Below are positions 37,941 through 46,935 of a stretch of DNA of 64,000 nt, in pieces (the first letter of the stretch is position 1; each line of letters starts with the position of its first letter). This stretch comes from Collinsella sp. (GTDB lineage: Bacteria > Actinomycetota > Coriobacteriia > Coriobacteriales > Coriobacteriaceae): the NCBI GenBank assembly GCA_031294825.1, contig JAUMPM010000046.1, positions 1 through 64,000 of the forward strand. Reading direction: 5' to 3'. Made by a program: the position numbers and the translations under genes. The notes beneath the pieces are model-generated. The model was not told where the DNA came from. It saw only the letters and a program-made list of their open reading frames with translations, and made no database searches.

Positions 37941-38821
37941 CAGACCACCTCGCGCCTTTTTAAGAATCTAGCGGAAATCAAAGAAAAGACGAGCAACAAA
38001 GTGATTTCCGCAAACCCCGCTCGAATGTCGGGCCAGTTATTTAGCGATTCCGACCTGATGCTGTTAAGAATGTTGCAGTTAAAGCCAACGCACGAAAGGA
38101 CGCGAAAAATCCAGTCGTTAACAAAATGCCATGCAACCATAATCAGATATGGAACGACCATCGCCTTGATTCTGCTGCGAAACACAACCGACAGACCGGT
38201 CACGGCCATGGATAGAACCCCCAGCGTCACCGCATCGAACAGCGTATAAACCAGCACGTATAACAGAGGCCGGGAATAAAACAGACCAGAAAAATAGCTA
38301 TGCAGATAGAGCCCGACGTAAGTCGATTCGTCGACTCGGGGGAGATACGCGGGAAACAGCATGGAGACAATCAGGAAGTTCACGAGTAGCGGAATAGCCG
38401 TGACCGCAAACGCAGAGAGGAAAGCAGACAGCATCTTCACGTTCACGTATGCATTTCTAGAAACACGCGTGCAGATCTGTGCCTCGTAACCGCTCAAACG
38501 CTCGGACAGGCATGACCACGACCCGGCCAACATGGCAAGCAACGGCAGCGCATAGAAAAACACCGACGCTAACAACGGCGCGTTCGCGCCCACAACAATC
38601 CAGTTACCAAAGCTACTTTCACGCGTTTGGCCGAGGTATGTCTGAGACTGCAGACCAATGCCGTAGCCAAAAGATAACAGCTGTTTGCGTTCAGTCTCGA
38701 GCGTCCACCACGCCTCGACGGCAGTTGCCATCGAAATTGCAGTTGCAACCATAAGGGTCAACGCAAATATAGGATTGCCAAATATCTTTGATACTTCGTG
38801 CCGTATTAGATTTCTATTCAA
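37940..38821 (-). CDS. ABC-2-like permease subunit 1
   Basis: A 293-residue membrane protein with about six TM segments. The N-terminus (RHEVSKIFGNPIFALTLMVATAI) is the amphipathic entry helix plus TM1 of ABC-2 permeases; a large loop follows (about 60-95), then the remaining helices. The start codon is TTG at 38821, with GGGAGG nine bases upstream inside the end of the secreted-protein gene, so the two genes overlap by 8 bp. Two different permeases with one ATPase is the arrangement seen in lantibiotic-immunity (LanFEG) and related peptide exporters. Confidence 0.75.
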   Translation of the reverse strand: MNRNLIRHEVSKIFGNPIFALTLMVATAISMATAVEAWWTLETERKQLLSFGYGIGLQSQTYLGQTRESSFGNWIVVGANAPLLASVFFYALPLLAMLAGSWSCLSERLSGYEAQICTRVSRNAYVNVKMLSAFLSAFAVTAIPLLVNFLIVSMLFPAYLPRVDESTYVGLYLHSYFSGLFYSRPLLYVLVYTLFDAVTLGVLSMAVTGLSVVFRSRIKAMVVPYLIMVAWHFVNDWIFRVLSCVGFNCNILNSIRSESLNNWPDIRAGFAEITLLLVFSLISARFLKRREVV

Positions 38822-39146
38822 ATGTCATCATCCTCCCATCGATGGGATGGAGCCGAGCGACAGTGCCCGGCCCCATCCCGATCACGCCAAGAATGTAGAC
38901 TGAAGATGAATCTTCTTTCTGGCGATAGCCGGTTGCGCTCGTGCCAGAACATTGAAAAGCGAAATCTCTATCTTCGTTGTTCTTGCATGTGGCAATTCCG
39001 GCATCCGCGCTCTGCGACATGCTAGAAACCTGGGAAGTGTCAAACTCATCTTGAGCAAATGATGCGGCAGGTGCGCCCATCGACAAACCCGCAACAATCG
39101 CCAACCCGACTCCGATTCGAGCAATAATGCTCCTTGGCTTAATCAT
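38814..39146 (-). CDS. Small secreted protein, DUF2712-like
   Basis: A 110-residue precursor. A basic N-terminus and hydrophobic core (IGVGLAIVAGLSMGA) followed by PAASFAQDEF give a classical Sec signal peptide with cleavage near residue 31. The mature part of about 80 residues has two cysteines (TCKNNEDRDFAFQC) and a stretch RQKEDSSSVYI that reminds me of the DUF2712 family of small secreted proteins found beside ABC-2 exporters; from memory, those are usually longer, so this may be a short variant. GGAGAAGG before ATG 39146. The next gene starts inside its last codons. It could be the exported product, a chaperone or a signal; which one is open. Confidence 0.6.
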   Translation of the reverse strand: MIKPRSIIARIGVGLAIVAGLSMGAPAASFAQDEFDTSQVSSMSQSADAGIATCKNNEDRDFAFQCSGTSATGYRQKEDSSSVYILGVIGMGPGTVARLHPIDGRMMTFE

Positions 39147-39255
39147 GGCCTTCTCCAATCAAAAGCGGTTAACAATGCGTCGACGCACGGCAACTTTTGC
39201 ATGAATAGAGAAAGATGTCTGTAAACACCCGCTATTGAGTTGATTGCTCAGGCGT

Positions 39256-41391
39256 TTACACGTTATCTACCTGCGATAACAATGAAATAAGCTCCGCTTT
39301 ATTCTTGATCCTCAACTGGCGGTAAGATGCAGACCGCAGTGCTTGCACCGTAGATACGGCGTAACCGACATCCTCCGCAATGGTCTTTGTCGTTGCGCCC
39401 TCTGCCGTCATCAGCAAGATTTGCGACTGAACATCAGAAAGGGAGCGAGACATAAGCAGGGCCAGCTGGCGCACGCGAGCTGTTTCGGTGGACCCGTTCG
39501 CGCGGTACTCCAAGACGGCTTTCTCGTCCTCAACCGAGCGGGCGAGCGCGATGTGCGTGACGAATATGGGCACAGACCAGCAGACGATCACCGTTGCCAC
39601 GACGACATTGACAGCCGAACTATGCCCCAACAACGACGCGAGGAACAACGGCTTGAAAACCGTCAGATCCTGCACCATGTTGAGCAAGACAACCCAAACA
39701 GGAGCCATCGCCCCAAAGCAGAGCATCCATACCCCAAGCATTTTGCGCTGCGGACAGCTTCGCAGCACTATATACGTGAGCAGCATCCCCGTCAGCACCG
39801 CAAGTCCATGAATTCGCCCCCTAGTTGCTGCATAGATTAAAACAGCCACACCTATCAGAACCAATGGCGCGATAGCCCGAGTATGGGCATGAACCTTAAA
39901 CGGGCGCAGCTTAACAGCGAGCGAAGCCATAGACGCTATGCCGCAAAACAGGACCGGTGCAGCCATCAACGGATCGCGTATGCACCTCCATGCCGCGATA
40001 TAGACAAAAGACCATTCCACGGCAGACAGTATCGCCCACACGCACGGGCTTCCAAGCCCGATCTCCCCATCCGCTCTATCCAGATCAGCTTCACGATTCG
40101 TTTTTCCACCCGTGTAGCGTAGCGACAGAAACAGTCCGAGACCCAATGCATAGCTTGCAAGAGAAAAGGCGACAGCCCACGAAACACCGGACCCCCAATC
40201 GCTATCCGCCATTACCAAGGGACCCGCCGCAAGGAGAATAAAAAATGATGTGGGCAGGTATCGAAACAGCCGGCGCGTTCGAGCTGATGCCAACATATCG
40301 TCAGCATGTCGCTGCGGCAGCTCAGGCCCTGCAGCATCGCCCTCACCCGCAAACAACGCCACGAGCTCGCGTGATCCCGCAACCGACGCCTTCCCGTATG
40401 CTCGGTGAAGCGTTGTTCGCACCGTCGATGGCCTCGTATCCGTCTCCTTGGCAATTTCCGCCGGCGTTTTCCCTTTGAGCAGCAGTCGAACAAATTGCTC
40501 CTCTCGAGGCGACAGGGCAGGGGAAAACACCCCCGCATCGAATGGGTCGGACGTGCGGGGGATATCCGAATCGTCGTTCCGCTTCTTCCTGAGCAACGTA
40601 CATACGAAGGCAGCAATAGCGGACCCCATCGTCAGCGACGCAATGATCGCGGCATCGTTTGCGAAGTATGCCACCTCAACAGCGGGAACAAGGCCAATGG
40701 GAACTGCTACGAGCACAGAACGGGCAAACACGTCGCTCTGCCCCCGACCAAAGGCGCGAGGACAGCAAAGCAGCGGGACCGCAGCCAATACGAGATAGAC
40801 CAGAGGAATTAAAAGCATAAGGCCAATTGATGCGGCCATTACAGAGGGCATCCTCCATGGCTCGGGAACGACTCTCCATGAAACTCGACAGCAAAACAGC
40901 AGGCAAGACAGGACGGCTATTGTTTCTGTAAAAATCGCGTCCTGCGGGTGACGAGCTTCTCTTTCGTCAGCCCACGTCGCCCCCTGCGTCAAAGGAGAGC
41001 CCACCGTGCCCCAAATAACATATGAGAGGAGCAGCGACCCAACAAAGCACGAGGCGCACGAAACGCCATGCAGCAGCCAGATCGGTGCAAACACGAATGG
41101 AATAGAATCTCCGCGAGTATAGAAAACTAGGTCGGACCATTCGGGAACCGTTGTAATAACACCGAGGAAAACACCGATGACGCCAAGGCACCCCGGCCGC
41201 CTTATTTCTCTCCCCTTGCGGAGCGCAGCACCATGAACAAACGCCGCAAGGCATGCACCAAGGATAACGAGCCAGGTCATCGCACCTGATGCCAGACCGA
41301 TTGAAGATGAAAACCGGTGATAAGGAGTAACCGCCATTACGATAAGCGCAATGGCACAGGCAGATGTAGCAGAACGGCGGGAAAAGAGCAT
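39256..41391 (-). CDS. Membrane LuxR-family regulator with two HTH domains
   Basis: A 711-residue protein that looks like two fused copies of a membrane LuxR regulator. First half: about six to seven TM segments (15-270), then a LuxR HTH (about 288-348, SPREEQFVRLLLKGKTPAEIA ... STVRTTLHRAYGK). Second half: another set of about seven to eight TM segments (378-615) and a second LuxR HTH at the C-terminus (about 645-705, SDVQSQILLMTAEGATTKTIA ... STVQALRSASYRQL). Single-HTH proteins of this kind are numerous in Coriobacteriia; a tandem pair is unusual. GGAGGCC precedes ATG 41391. It heads the operon that continues with the secreted protein and ABC exporter and is probably its regulator. Confidence 0.82.
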   Translation of the reverse strand: MLFSRRSATSACAIALIVMAVTPYHRFSSSIGLASGAMTWLVILGACLAAFVHGAALRKGREIRRPGCLGVIGVFLGVITTVPEWSDLVFYTRGDSIPFVFAPIWLLHGVSCASCFVGSLLLSYVIWGTVGSPLTQGATWADEREARHPQDAIFTETIAVLSCLLFCCRVSWRVVPEPWRMPSVMAASIGLMLLIPLVYLVLAAVPLLCCPRAFGRGQSDVFARSVLVAVPIGLVPAVEVAYFANDAAIIASLTMGSAIAAFVCTLLRKKRNDDSDIPRTSDPFDAGVFSPALSPREEQFVRLLLKGKTPAEIAKETDTRPSTVRTTLHRAYGKASVAGSRELVALFAGEGDAAGPELPQRHADDMLASARTRRLFRYLPTSFFILLAAGPLVMADSDWGSGVSWAVAFSLASYALGLGLFLSLRYTGGKTNREADLDRADGEIGLGSPCVWAILSAVEWSFVYIAAWRCIRDPLMAAPVLFCGIASMASLAVKLRPFKVHAHTRAIAPLVLIGVAVLIYAATRGRIHGLAVLTGMLLTYIVLRSCPQRKMLGVWMLCFGAMAPVWVVLLNMVQDLTVFKPLFLASLLGHSSAVNVVVATVIVCWSVPIFVTHIALARSVEDEKAVLEYRANGSTETARVRQLALLMSRSLSDVQSQILLMTAEGATTKTIAEDVGYAVSTVQALRSASYRQLRIKNKAELISLLSQVDNV

Positions 41392-41531
41392 ATGGCCTCC
41401 ATAGCGTGTCATTATATCGCTCGAGCCGCTCGTTTATCTCCGCGCCCACACCAGCCAGCATCAACGCTTCAGGCGAACTCCAATCCGAGCCAGATCACGG
41501 TCCAGCTTTTGTCCGCAGTCCCCGCATCAAA

Positions 41532-41673
41532 GCGGGATGCGGTTTCCTTTTGAGCGCCGATTCGGAAAGCGCATCCCGTTCTGAGTCAATATTCTGGGAT
41601 GCAGTTTCCGCAGCCTGCCCCGTTGGGAAAGCGCATCCCGCAATTTGGACGAAAACTGGGACGCGCTTTCCGG
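41532..41673. repeat. Cluster of GGGATGCGCTTTCCG repeats
   Basis: Five copies alternate in orientation: 41532-41547 (+), 41563-41578 (-), 41595-41612 (+), 41625-41640 (-), 41657-41673 (+). Spacing is a steady 29-33 bases between starts, so adjacent copies can pair as hairpins. Same family as 13282-13456 and 19265-19283. Confidence 0.85.
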
Positions 41674-41722
41674 ATGGGTCGAGACGAGGGCCAAGCCAGA
41701 TAGGCCACCTCACCCCGCTACC

Positions 41723-41750
41723 TTCACCATGCAACCGAGCGTGCTACACT
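41723..41750 (+). promoter_or_regulatory. Possible promoter of the kinase/cell-wall cluster
   Basis: TTCACC (41723-41728) and TACACT (41745-41750) are 16 bases apart, and TG-n precedes the -10 (extended -10). The leader to the start codon at 41831 would be about 75 bases. Confidence 0.4.
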
Positions 41751-41830
41751 AGCAGCATCTATGCCACCGCGAACGGCTTGGCCCCGCGCCCGCCGCTCGC
41801 AAACGAACTTTAAACGCACGAGGGTTGGCC

Positions 41831-43684
41831 ATGCCGCTTTTCTCGCAACATACCGCCCGGTTCTCGCCGGACGTTCCCTTGGAGGGCACCAGCTCTCGCG
41901 AGCTGCTCAAGCGGTTCCAGCCGCTCGAGACGCTTGCGACCGGCGGTTTTGGCTCCATCGAGATTTGCCGCGACACGCACCTGCGCCGCCGCGTCGCCAT
42001 TAAGCGCATCCCCCTTATCAACGGCGCCGGCATGCCCGCCAGCGACATCATGGATGTCCTGCGCGAGGCACACACCGCCGCCATGCTTCAACATCCCAAT
42101 ATCGTGCAGGTTATCGACTTTACGCACGACACCGCCTATGCCTACCTGGTCATGGAGTATGTCGACGGCATGTCCCTAGCCGAGTTTTTGCATCGCGTGG
42201 ACGGCCATTCGCTCACCTTTGACGAGGCCGCGGCAATTGCCGACGCGCTGGGCCAGGCACTCACTTTCGCCCATAGCAACGGCGTGCTCCACCTGGACAT
42301 TAAGCCCGCCAACGTGCTCATCGACCACTCGGGCAATGTAAAGCTCACCGACTTTGGCATGGCGCGGCTGTCGTCTGCCGGCGGCTTTGGCGGCTCGCGC
42401 GGCGGCACCATCGGCTACATGCCACCCGAGCAGCTCGACATCGAAACTGGCACGGTTGACGAGCGCGCCGATGTCTTTGCCCTCGCCTGCGTGATCTACG
42501 AGGGCCTGTGCGGCAGCGCTCCCTTTATGGCCGCCACGCCCGGCGACTCGCTCGGCCGCATCATCGGCGGTGCCACCTACCCCAGCGAGCTCATCCCGCA
42601 CTTTCCCCCGGGAGCCGAGGCTGCGCTCATGAGCGCCCTCTCCCCCATGCCGCAAGACCGCCCCAGCAGCATCGAGGCATTTTGCGACCAGCTGCTCGCC
42701 GGCTTGGGCAGCGTGCGCGAGGGCCGTCGCAGCCTGGAGCAGATGGTGGGCGAGCTGTCGGATGACGAGCGCGCGGCAGACGATATCGAATCGTTGCCCT
42801 ATGAGGACGACGCCATCGAGGTCGACCCCGCGCTCGGCTGGGCCGGCACGCGATGGAGCCGCGCGCGCGATTACACCATGCGCGCCATCTCGGCGCTAAC
42901 GTGTGGTGCCTTTAGCTTTCTGATCATGCAGACGGCTGGCGTCGCGGCGCTTCCCGGACTTATTGCCGCGGCCATCGCAATTGGGGCGGCCGCCGGCCTG
43001 GCCCCGCAGATTGGCTCGGCTATCTCGGCCGTGGGCTTTTTGGTACTTATGGCCAACGCCACCATGCAGGCGCAGGGCATCCTGTCGATGCTGCCCGTCG
43101 CGGTGCTCTTTGCCGCCACCATATCCGGTTGGTGGATCGCCTGGGGCCGCACCGAGGCCGCCGCGAGCGCCGCGCTCACCTGCGCGGTGGCACTTGGCTG
43201 TCTAACGGGCGACGCCCTCCTTGCCGCCGGGGTCGCCGCCGGCATCGCGGCCTTTTGGCTCGGCCCGGCAAGCGCCGCGGCCGCCACGGGGATGGGCGCG
43301 CTTTTTGGCCGCCTGGCTACGGTTGCGCTTTCCGCCGGAGGCGTGCTGGGGCTCGGCAATGTTGCCGCGGCGCTGGGAGACATGCTCTTCTGGGCTGCCG
43401 TCGTGCTTGTCGCGGCGACAGCTGCACTGACATCTCTGCTGCTCAACGCCCATGCCAAGCGTGCCGAGCAGGGCTCGAACCTGGCTGCAATCGCTGCCAT
43501 CGCCGGCTGCGGAATAGGCACCGCGGCGTCGCTCTGTCTTGCACACCATATGGAAATTGCCAGCCTTGCGGCCGCGGTCGTCGTCAAGGCGGCGGTTGCG
43601 GGAACCCTATCCTCTATAATCGTTGGGATATGCCTATATTTGCTCGGATACCAAAGAACCTATACGGAGAGTGATCTTTCGTGA
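41831..43684 (+). CDS. Multi-TM Ser/Thr protein kinase (non-RD)
   Basis: A 617-residue protein: kinase domain (about 28-300) followed by at least eight TM segments (350-610). Glycine loop LATGGFGS (36-43 region), catalytic K58 in VAIKR, catalytic loop H154-L-D156-IKPANV, D174-F-G, and GTIGYMPPEQ in the activation segment. The HRD arginine is leucine, making it a non-RD kinase that may not need activation-loop phosphorylation. It takes the place of pknA at the edge of the cluster but has an unrelated membrane part. ATG 41831 is preferred over TTG 41825. Its stop overlaps the GTG of fhaA. Confidence 0.85.
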   Translation: MPLFSQHTARFSPDVPLEGTSSRELLKRFQPLETLATGGFGSIEICRDTHLRRRVAIKRIPLINGAGMPASDIMDVLREAHTAAMLQHPNIVQVIDFTHDTAYAYLVMEYVDGMSLAEFLHRVDGHSLTFDEAAAIADALGQALTFAHSNGVLHLDIKPANVLIDHSGNVKLTDFGMARLSSAGGFGGSRGGTIGYMPPEQLDIETGTVDERADVFALACVIYEGLCGSAPFMAATPGDSLGRIIGGATYPSELIPHFPPGAEAALMSALSPMPQDRPSSIEAFCDQLLAGLGSVREGRRSLEQMVGELSDDERAADDIESLPYEDDAIEVDPALGWAGTRWSRARDYTMRAISALTCGAFSFLIMQTAGVAALPGLIAAAIAIGAAAGLAPQIGSAISAVGFLVLMANATMQAQGILSMLPVAVLFAATISGWWIAWGRTEAAASAALTCAVALGCLTGDALLAAGVAAGIAAFWLGPASAAAATGMGALFGRLATVALSAGGVLGLGNVAAALGDMLFWAAVVLVAATAALTSLLLNAHAKRAEQGSNLAAIAAIAGCGIGTAASLCLAHHMEIASLAAAVVVKAAVAGTLSSIIVGICLYLLGYQRTYTESDLS

Positions 43685-44601
43685 ACTTCCTGAACATCTT
43701 CGAGGACCACGTGGCCGGCATCTTCGGTGCCACCCGTGCCCCGTTCTCCTTTAAGAAGCTTGCCAAGCAGGCCGCTCGCGACATGGAGGATCAGACTCTG
43801 GTGATCAACGGCGTCAACACCGCGCCGGCACTCTATACCATCCTGATCGCCGCCGACGACGATCCCATGCTCGCCCCGTTCTACCCCGAGCTTTCACGCG
43901 AAGTCCGCGAGTTTGTGAAGGCACAGGCCGAAAAGCGCCGCTATGTGTTTGTCGGCGAGCCCCTCGTTCGCTTTATGATCGACCCGCAGCTGCGTGCCGG
44001 TAAGTTCTCGGTCTTTGCCGAGAACGTCGACGCCCCCACGCTCGGCCGTCTGTACGAGGAAGAGCGCGCCTACCAGAATGGCCTGGGCCAGAACAACTCG
44101 GCCGCAAGCCGCGCCGCAAGCGCTCCCCGCGCCGGCAAGCAGCAATTCGCCGCTCCGCAGCAACAGCACCCCGCCGCCGCGCCCATCCCCGTGCCGCAGA
44201 CCGTCTCTCGTGACGCCCTCGCCGGTATGGGCGGAGCCGCCGCGACCGGCGCCGCCGTGGGCCTTGGCGCCGCGGCCGGTATTGCCTCCAACATGGCGAG
44301 CACCCGCGCCCCGCAGCGCCCGCTCGCCCAGCTCGTCGATGTCGTGAGCGGCGAGAGCCACAGCATCACTTCCGCGCAGGTGACCATCGGTCGCGAGCGT
44401 TCGGTTTCGGACATCGCCCTGCGCGACCCCAACGTGTCGCGCCGCCACGCCCAGCTCACCTTTACCGGTTCGGACTGGTCGATCGAGGACCTCAATTCCA
44501 CCAACGGCACGCTCGTCAACAACCGCCGCATCACGCGCTGCCCGCTGCGCAACGGCGATCTGCTGACGTTTGGCCTGAGCACCTTTGAATTTAGGGGATA
44601 G
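43681..44601 (+). CDS. FhaA-like protein (DUF3662 plus FHA)
   Basis: A 306-residue signalling adaptor. The N-terminal domain (1-125) begins MNFLNIFEDHVAGIFGATRAPFSFKKLAKQ, as in FhaA/DUF3662 proteins; an Ala/Pro/Gln-rich linker follows; the C-terminal FHA domain (about 220-306) has IGRERSVSDI, SRRHAQL and DLNSTNGTLVN. In mycobacteria FhaA binds phosphorylated MurJ-like and kinase targets at the growth zone. GTG start overlapping the kinase stop by 4 bp. Followed 6 bases later by FhaB. Confidence 0.88.
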   Translation: MNFLNIFEDHVAGIFGATRAPFSFKKLAKQAARDMEDQTLVINGVNTAPALYTILIAADDDPMLAPFYPELSREVREFVKAQAEKRRYVFVGEPLVRFMIDPQLRAGKFSVFAENVDAPTLGRLYEEERAYQNGLGQNNSAASRAASAPRAGKQQFAAPQQQHPAAAPIPVPQTVSRDALAGMGGAAATGAAVGLGAAAGIASNMASTRAPQRPLAQLVDVVSGESHSITSAQVTIGRERSVSDIALRDPNVSRRHAQLTFTGSDWSIEDLNSTNGTLVNNRRITRCPLRNGDLLTFGLSTFEFRG

Positions 44602-44607
44602 TCGCTT

Positions 44608-45024
44608 ATGAACATCGATATCGTCCTTTTTGCAGGCCGCATCGTCCTGGTCGCCCTGCTCTACATCTTCCTGTTCGCCGTCATGAAAACCGGCGTGGGA
44701 CTCGTACGCGGCCAGCGCCGCGACTCCGCTATCTGGACGATCGATGTGGACAAGGGTCCGCGCGGCATCCGTGGCATCCATGTAGACATGCTCGGCCCCG
44801 TCATCGTTGGCCGCTCGCCGTCCTCGGACATCTGCATCAACGAACCGTTTGTCTCGGCCTCGCACGCACGCTTTTCGCTGCAGGGCCCGGCACTCATCAT
44901 CGAAGACCTCAACTCGCTGAACGGCACGCTCGTTAACGGCCGTCAGCTGGTGGAGCCCGCAACGCTGCGCGAGGGTGACGAGGTCCAGATTGGCGACGTG
45001 GTCATGAAGGTGAACCGTCGATGA
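44608..45024 (+). CDS. FhaB-like membrane FHA protein
   Basis: A 138-residue protein with one N-terminal TM segment (6-28, VLFAGRIVLVALLYIFLFAVM) and a cytoplasmic FHA domain (about 60-136: VGRSPSSDI, SASHARFSL, EDLNSLNGTLVNG). It matches FhaB/FipA, the phospho-dependent adaptor for division and elongation proteins. Its stop overlaps the PP2C start by 4 bp (ATGA). Confidence 0.88.
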   Translation: MNIDIVLFAGRIVLVALLYIFLFAVMKTGVGLVRGQRRDSAIWTIDVDKGPRGIRGIHVDMLGPVIVGRSPSSDICINEPFVSASHARFSLQGPALIIEDLNSLNGTLVNGRQLVEPATLREGDEVQIGDVVMKVNRR

Positions 45025-46919
45025 TCGACGAGGAGAACAAGTCCGCAACCATGCCCGAGACGCCAACTGCCCCCGCAGCTGCGCCGGCCCATGCCGCTCC
45101 GGCGCGCCCTGCGACCGTGGAGCCCGAGGACACCGTGTTCTCCCTGCCTCTTTCGCATGTAACTCAAGAATATCCGGCACTCGTCGATGACGAGGATGCC
45201 GACACCGAGCAGCTCGACGCCCCCATCGGGGCGCACGCTGCCGAGCCGTCCGCGGAACCGGAGGCAACGCCCGCACCGGCTCACTTTGCCGAGCCCGTCG
45301 CCGAGGCGATTAACGAGAGCGCCGCCGTGTTTGCAGCCCCCGAGCCTGCCGCGCCGGTATTCCCCGTCGCCCCGGCAAGCGAGGCGGCATCCGCGCCCGC
45401 AACGCCTGCCGAAGTCGAGCAGCCCGTTGCCGCGCCCGCCGCAGCTCCCGAGCCCTCCGCTCAACCTCAGAGCGCGCCCGTGCCGTCGCACTTTGCGACG
45501 CCCGAGCCGACGGCTGTCGAGCCGCAGCAGGACGGCGATCCCGCCGACCGCGTAACCGAAGATCTCAGCCTTCCGGACGTCTCCGATGCCGAGTCGGGCA
45601 ACGATGCCGACACTGTCTCCCCCGGCGACACCGCCGAGATCGATGTCGCCGCCGTGGAGGCAAAGCTCAAAGATCCCGGCTCGACCATGAGCTTTGAGCC
45701 ACTGACCGACGAGCGCATCGAGACCGACTCGACCTACGACGCCGGCACCACCACGCAGCTTATGTGGGGCGCCCGTTCCGACGTCGGATGCGTACGCCCG
45801 CACAACGAAGACTCCTATCTGGTGCAGTCGCCGCTCTTTTGCGTGTGCGACGGCATGGGAGGACACGCCGCCGGCGAGGTGGCATCCTCCATCGCCGTCG
45901 AGACCATCGCCAAGACGGCGCCGCAGTCCGCCGACGCCGCGCGCCTGGCCGCAGCCGTCGAGGCCGCCAACGCCGCCGTGATCGAGGCCGCCCTCAACGG
46001 CCTGGGCAAACCCGGCATGGGATGCACGGCCACCTGCGCCTACATCGAAAACGACACGCTCGCCATCGCCCACGTGGGCGACTCGCGCGCCTACCTGCTC
46101 CACGAGGGTACGCTCATCCGCGTGACCCGCGACCACTCCTACGTGGAGGAGCTCGTGGATGCCGGCGAGATTACGGCCGACGAGGCCCGCGTCCACCCCA
46201 ACCGCTCGGTCATCACCCGCGCGCTGGGCTCGGATCCCGCCATGTATGCCGACCACTTTACCCTGCACATCGAGGAAGGCGACCGCCTGATCCTGTGCTC
46301 CGACGGCCTTTCGAGCATGATTCCCGATAGCGATATCGAGAACATCGCTACGCAGTCCTCGAGCGCACAGATCTGTGTCGACAACTTGGTGGACGCGGCG
46401 CTCGCCGCCGGCGGCCACGACAATGTGACTGTGGTGGTCGTCGACCTGGTCGACGACGGCGTCATGCGCGAGGCAAAACGCGTCCGACGCCGCAATGTCA
46501 CCATCGCCACCGTCTTGGCTCTTGTCTTTGTGCTGGTAGCAGGCATCTGGGCATACACGGGCGTCACTGGCTCCTATTACTTGGGAACCTACCACGGCAA
46601 TGTCGCCGTCTGGCGCGGCCTGCCCGGCAAGACGCTCGGGGTCGAGCTCCACTGGCTCGAGAGCGAAACCAGCATCAAGCTGTCCGACCTGCCCGAAGAC
46701 ACGCAAAACCGCCTGAAGGCAGGCATTCCGCAAACGAGTGTCGACGATGCGCAGGACACCATTTCCAAGTACCGCCATCAGATTGACGAGGAGCAGACCC
46801 GTCAGGTGATTGACGCGCAAACGATTCGCGACAACACCGATCAGGAATCCACCTCCGAGTCAGATTCCGAGAAAACCGCCGAACAGTCAGCCGAGGCCGA
46901 AGCCTCCGATAAGAATTAG
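45021..46919 (+). CDS. PP2C-family Ser/Thr phosphatase with long N-terminal extension
   Basis: A 632-residue phosphatase of the PstP/Stp1 type that reverses PknB-type phosphorylation. PP2C motifs: RSDVGCVRPHNEDS, CDGMGGHAAGE, GCTATCAYI, AHVGDSRAYLL, DHSYVEELVDAGEI and GHDNVTVVVVDL (about 245-485), all with metal-binding aspartates intact. One TM segment (about 496-516) and an external tail with acidic repeats follow. Unusually, about 240 residues of Ala/Pro/Glu-rich low-complexity sequence precede the catalytic domain; typical PstP proteins start directly with PP2C. The extension could be a spacer or kinase target. Start at 45021 overlaps fhaB. Confidence 0.9.
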   Translation: MIDEENKSATMPETPTAPAAAPAHAAPARPATVEPEDTVFSLPLSHVTQEYPALVDDEDADTEQLDAPIGAHAAEPSAEPEATPAPAHFAEPVAEAINESAAVFAAPEPAAPVFPVAPASEAASAPATPAEVEQPVAAPAAAPEPSAQPQSAPVPSHFATPEPTAVEPQQDGDPADRVTEDLSLPDVSDAESGNDADTVSPGDTAEIDVAAVEAKLKDPGSTMSFEPLTDERIETDSTYDAGTTTQLMWGARSDVGCVRPHNEDSYLVQSPLFCVCDGMGGHAAGEVASSIAVETIAKTAPQSADAARLAAAVEAANAAVIEAALNGLGKPGMGCTATCAYIENDTLAIAHVGDSRAYLLHEGTLIRVTRDHSYVEELVDAGEITADEARVHPNRSVITRALGSDPAMYADHFTLHIEEGDRLILCSDGLSSMIPDSDIENIATQSSSAQICVDNLVDAALAAGGHDNVTVVVVDLVDDGVMREAKRVRRRNVTIATVLALVFVLVAGIWAYTGVTGSYYLGTYHGNVAVWRGLPGKTLGVELHWLESETSIKLSDLPEDTQNRLKAGIPQTSVDDAQDTISKYRHQIDEEQTRQVIDAQTIRDNTDQESTSESDSEKTAEQSAEAEASDKN

Positions 46920-46935
46920 AAAGGGAGTGCCGCTT

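Larger units (their letters stand above)
41392..41830. other. Divergent intergenic region with repeat cluster
   Basis: It separates the LuxR-type operon (minus) from the kinase cluster (plus). It contains five copies of the GGGATGCGCTTTCCG repeat (41532-41673) and a likely promoter for the kinase cluster (41723-41750). No coding region. Confidence 0.5.

Noticed and set aside
38814..39146. Lactococcin 972-type bacteriocin
   Set aside because: Size and signal peptide would fit, but the mature sequence lacks the Trp/Gly-rich pattern I would expect; the RQKEDSSSVY stretch fits a DUF2712-like protein better.
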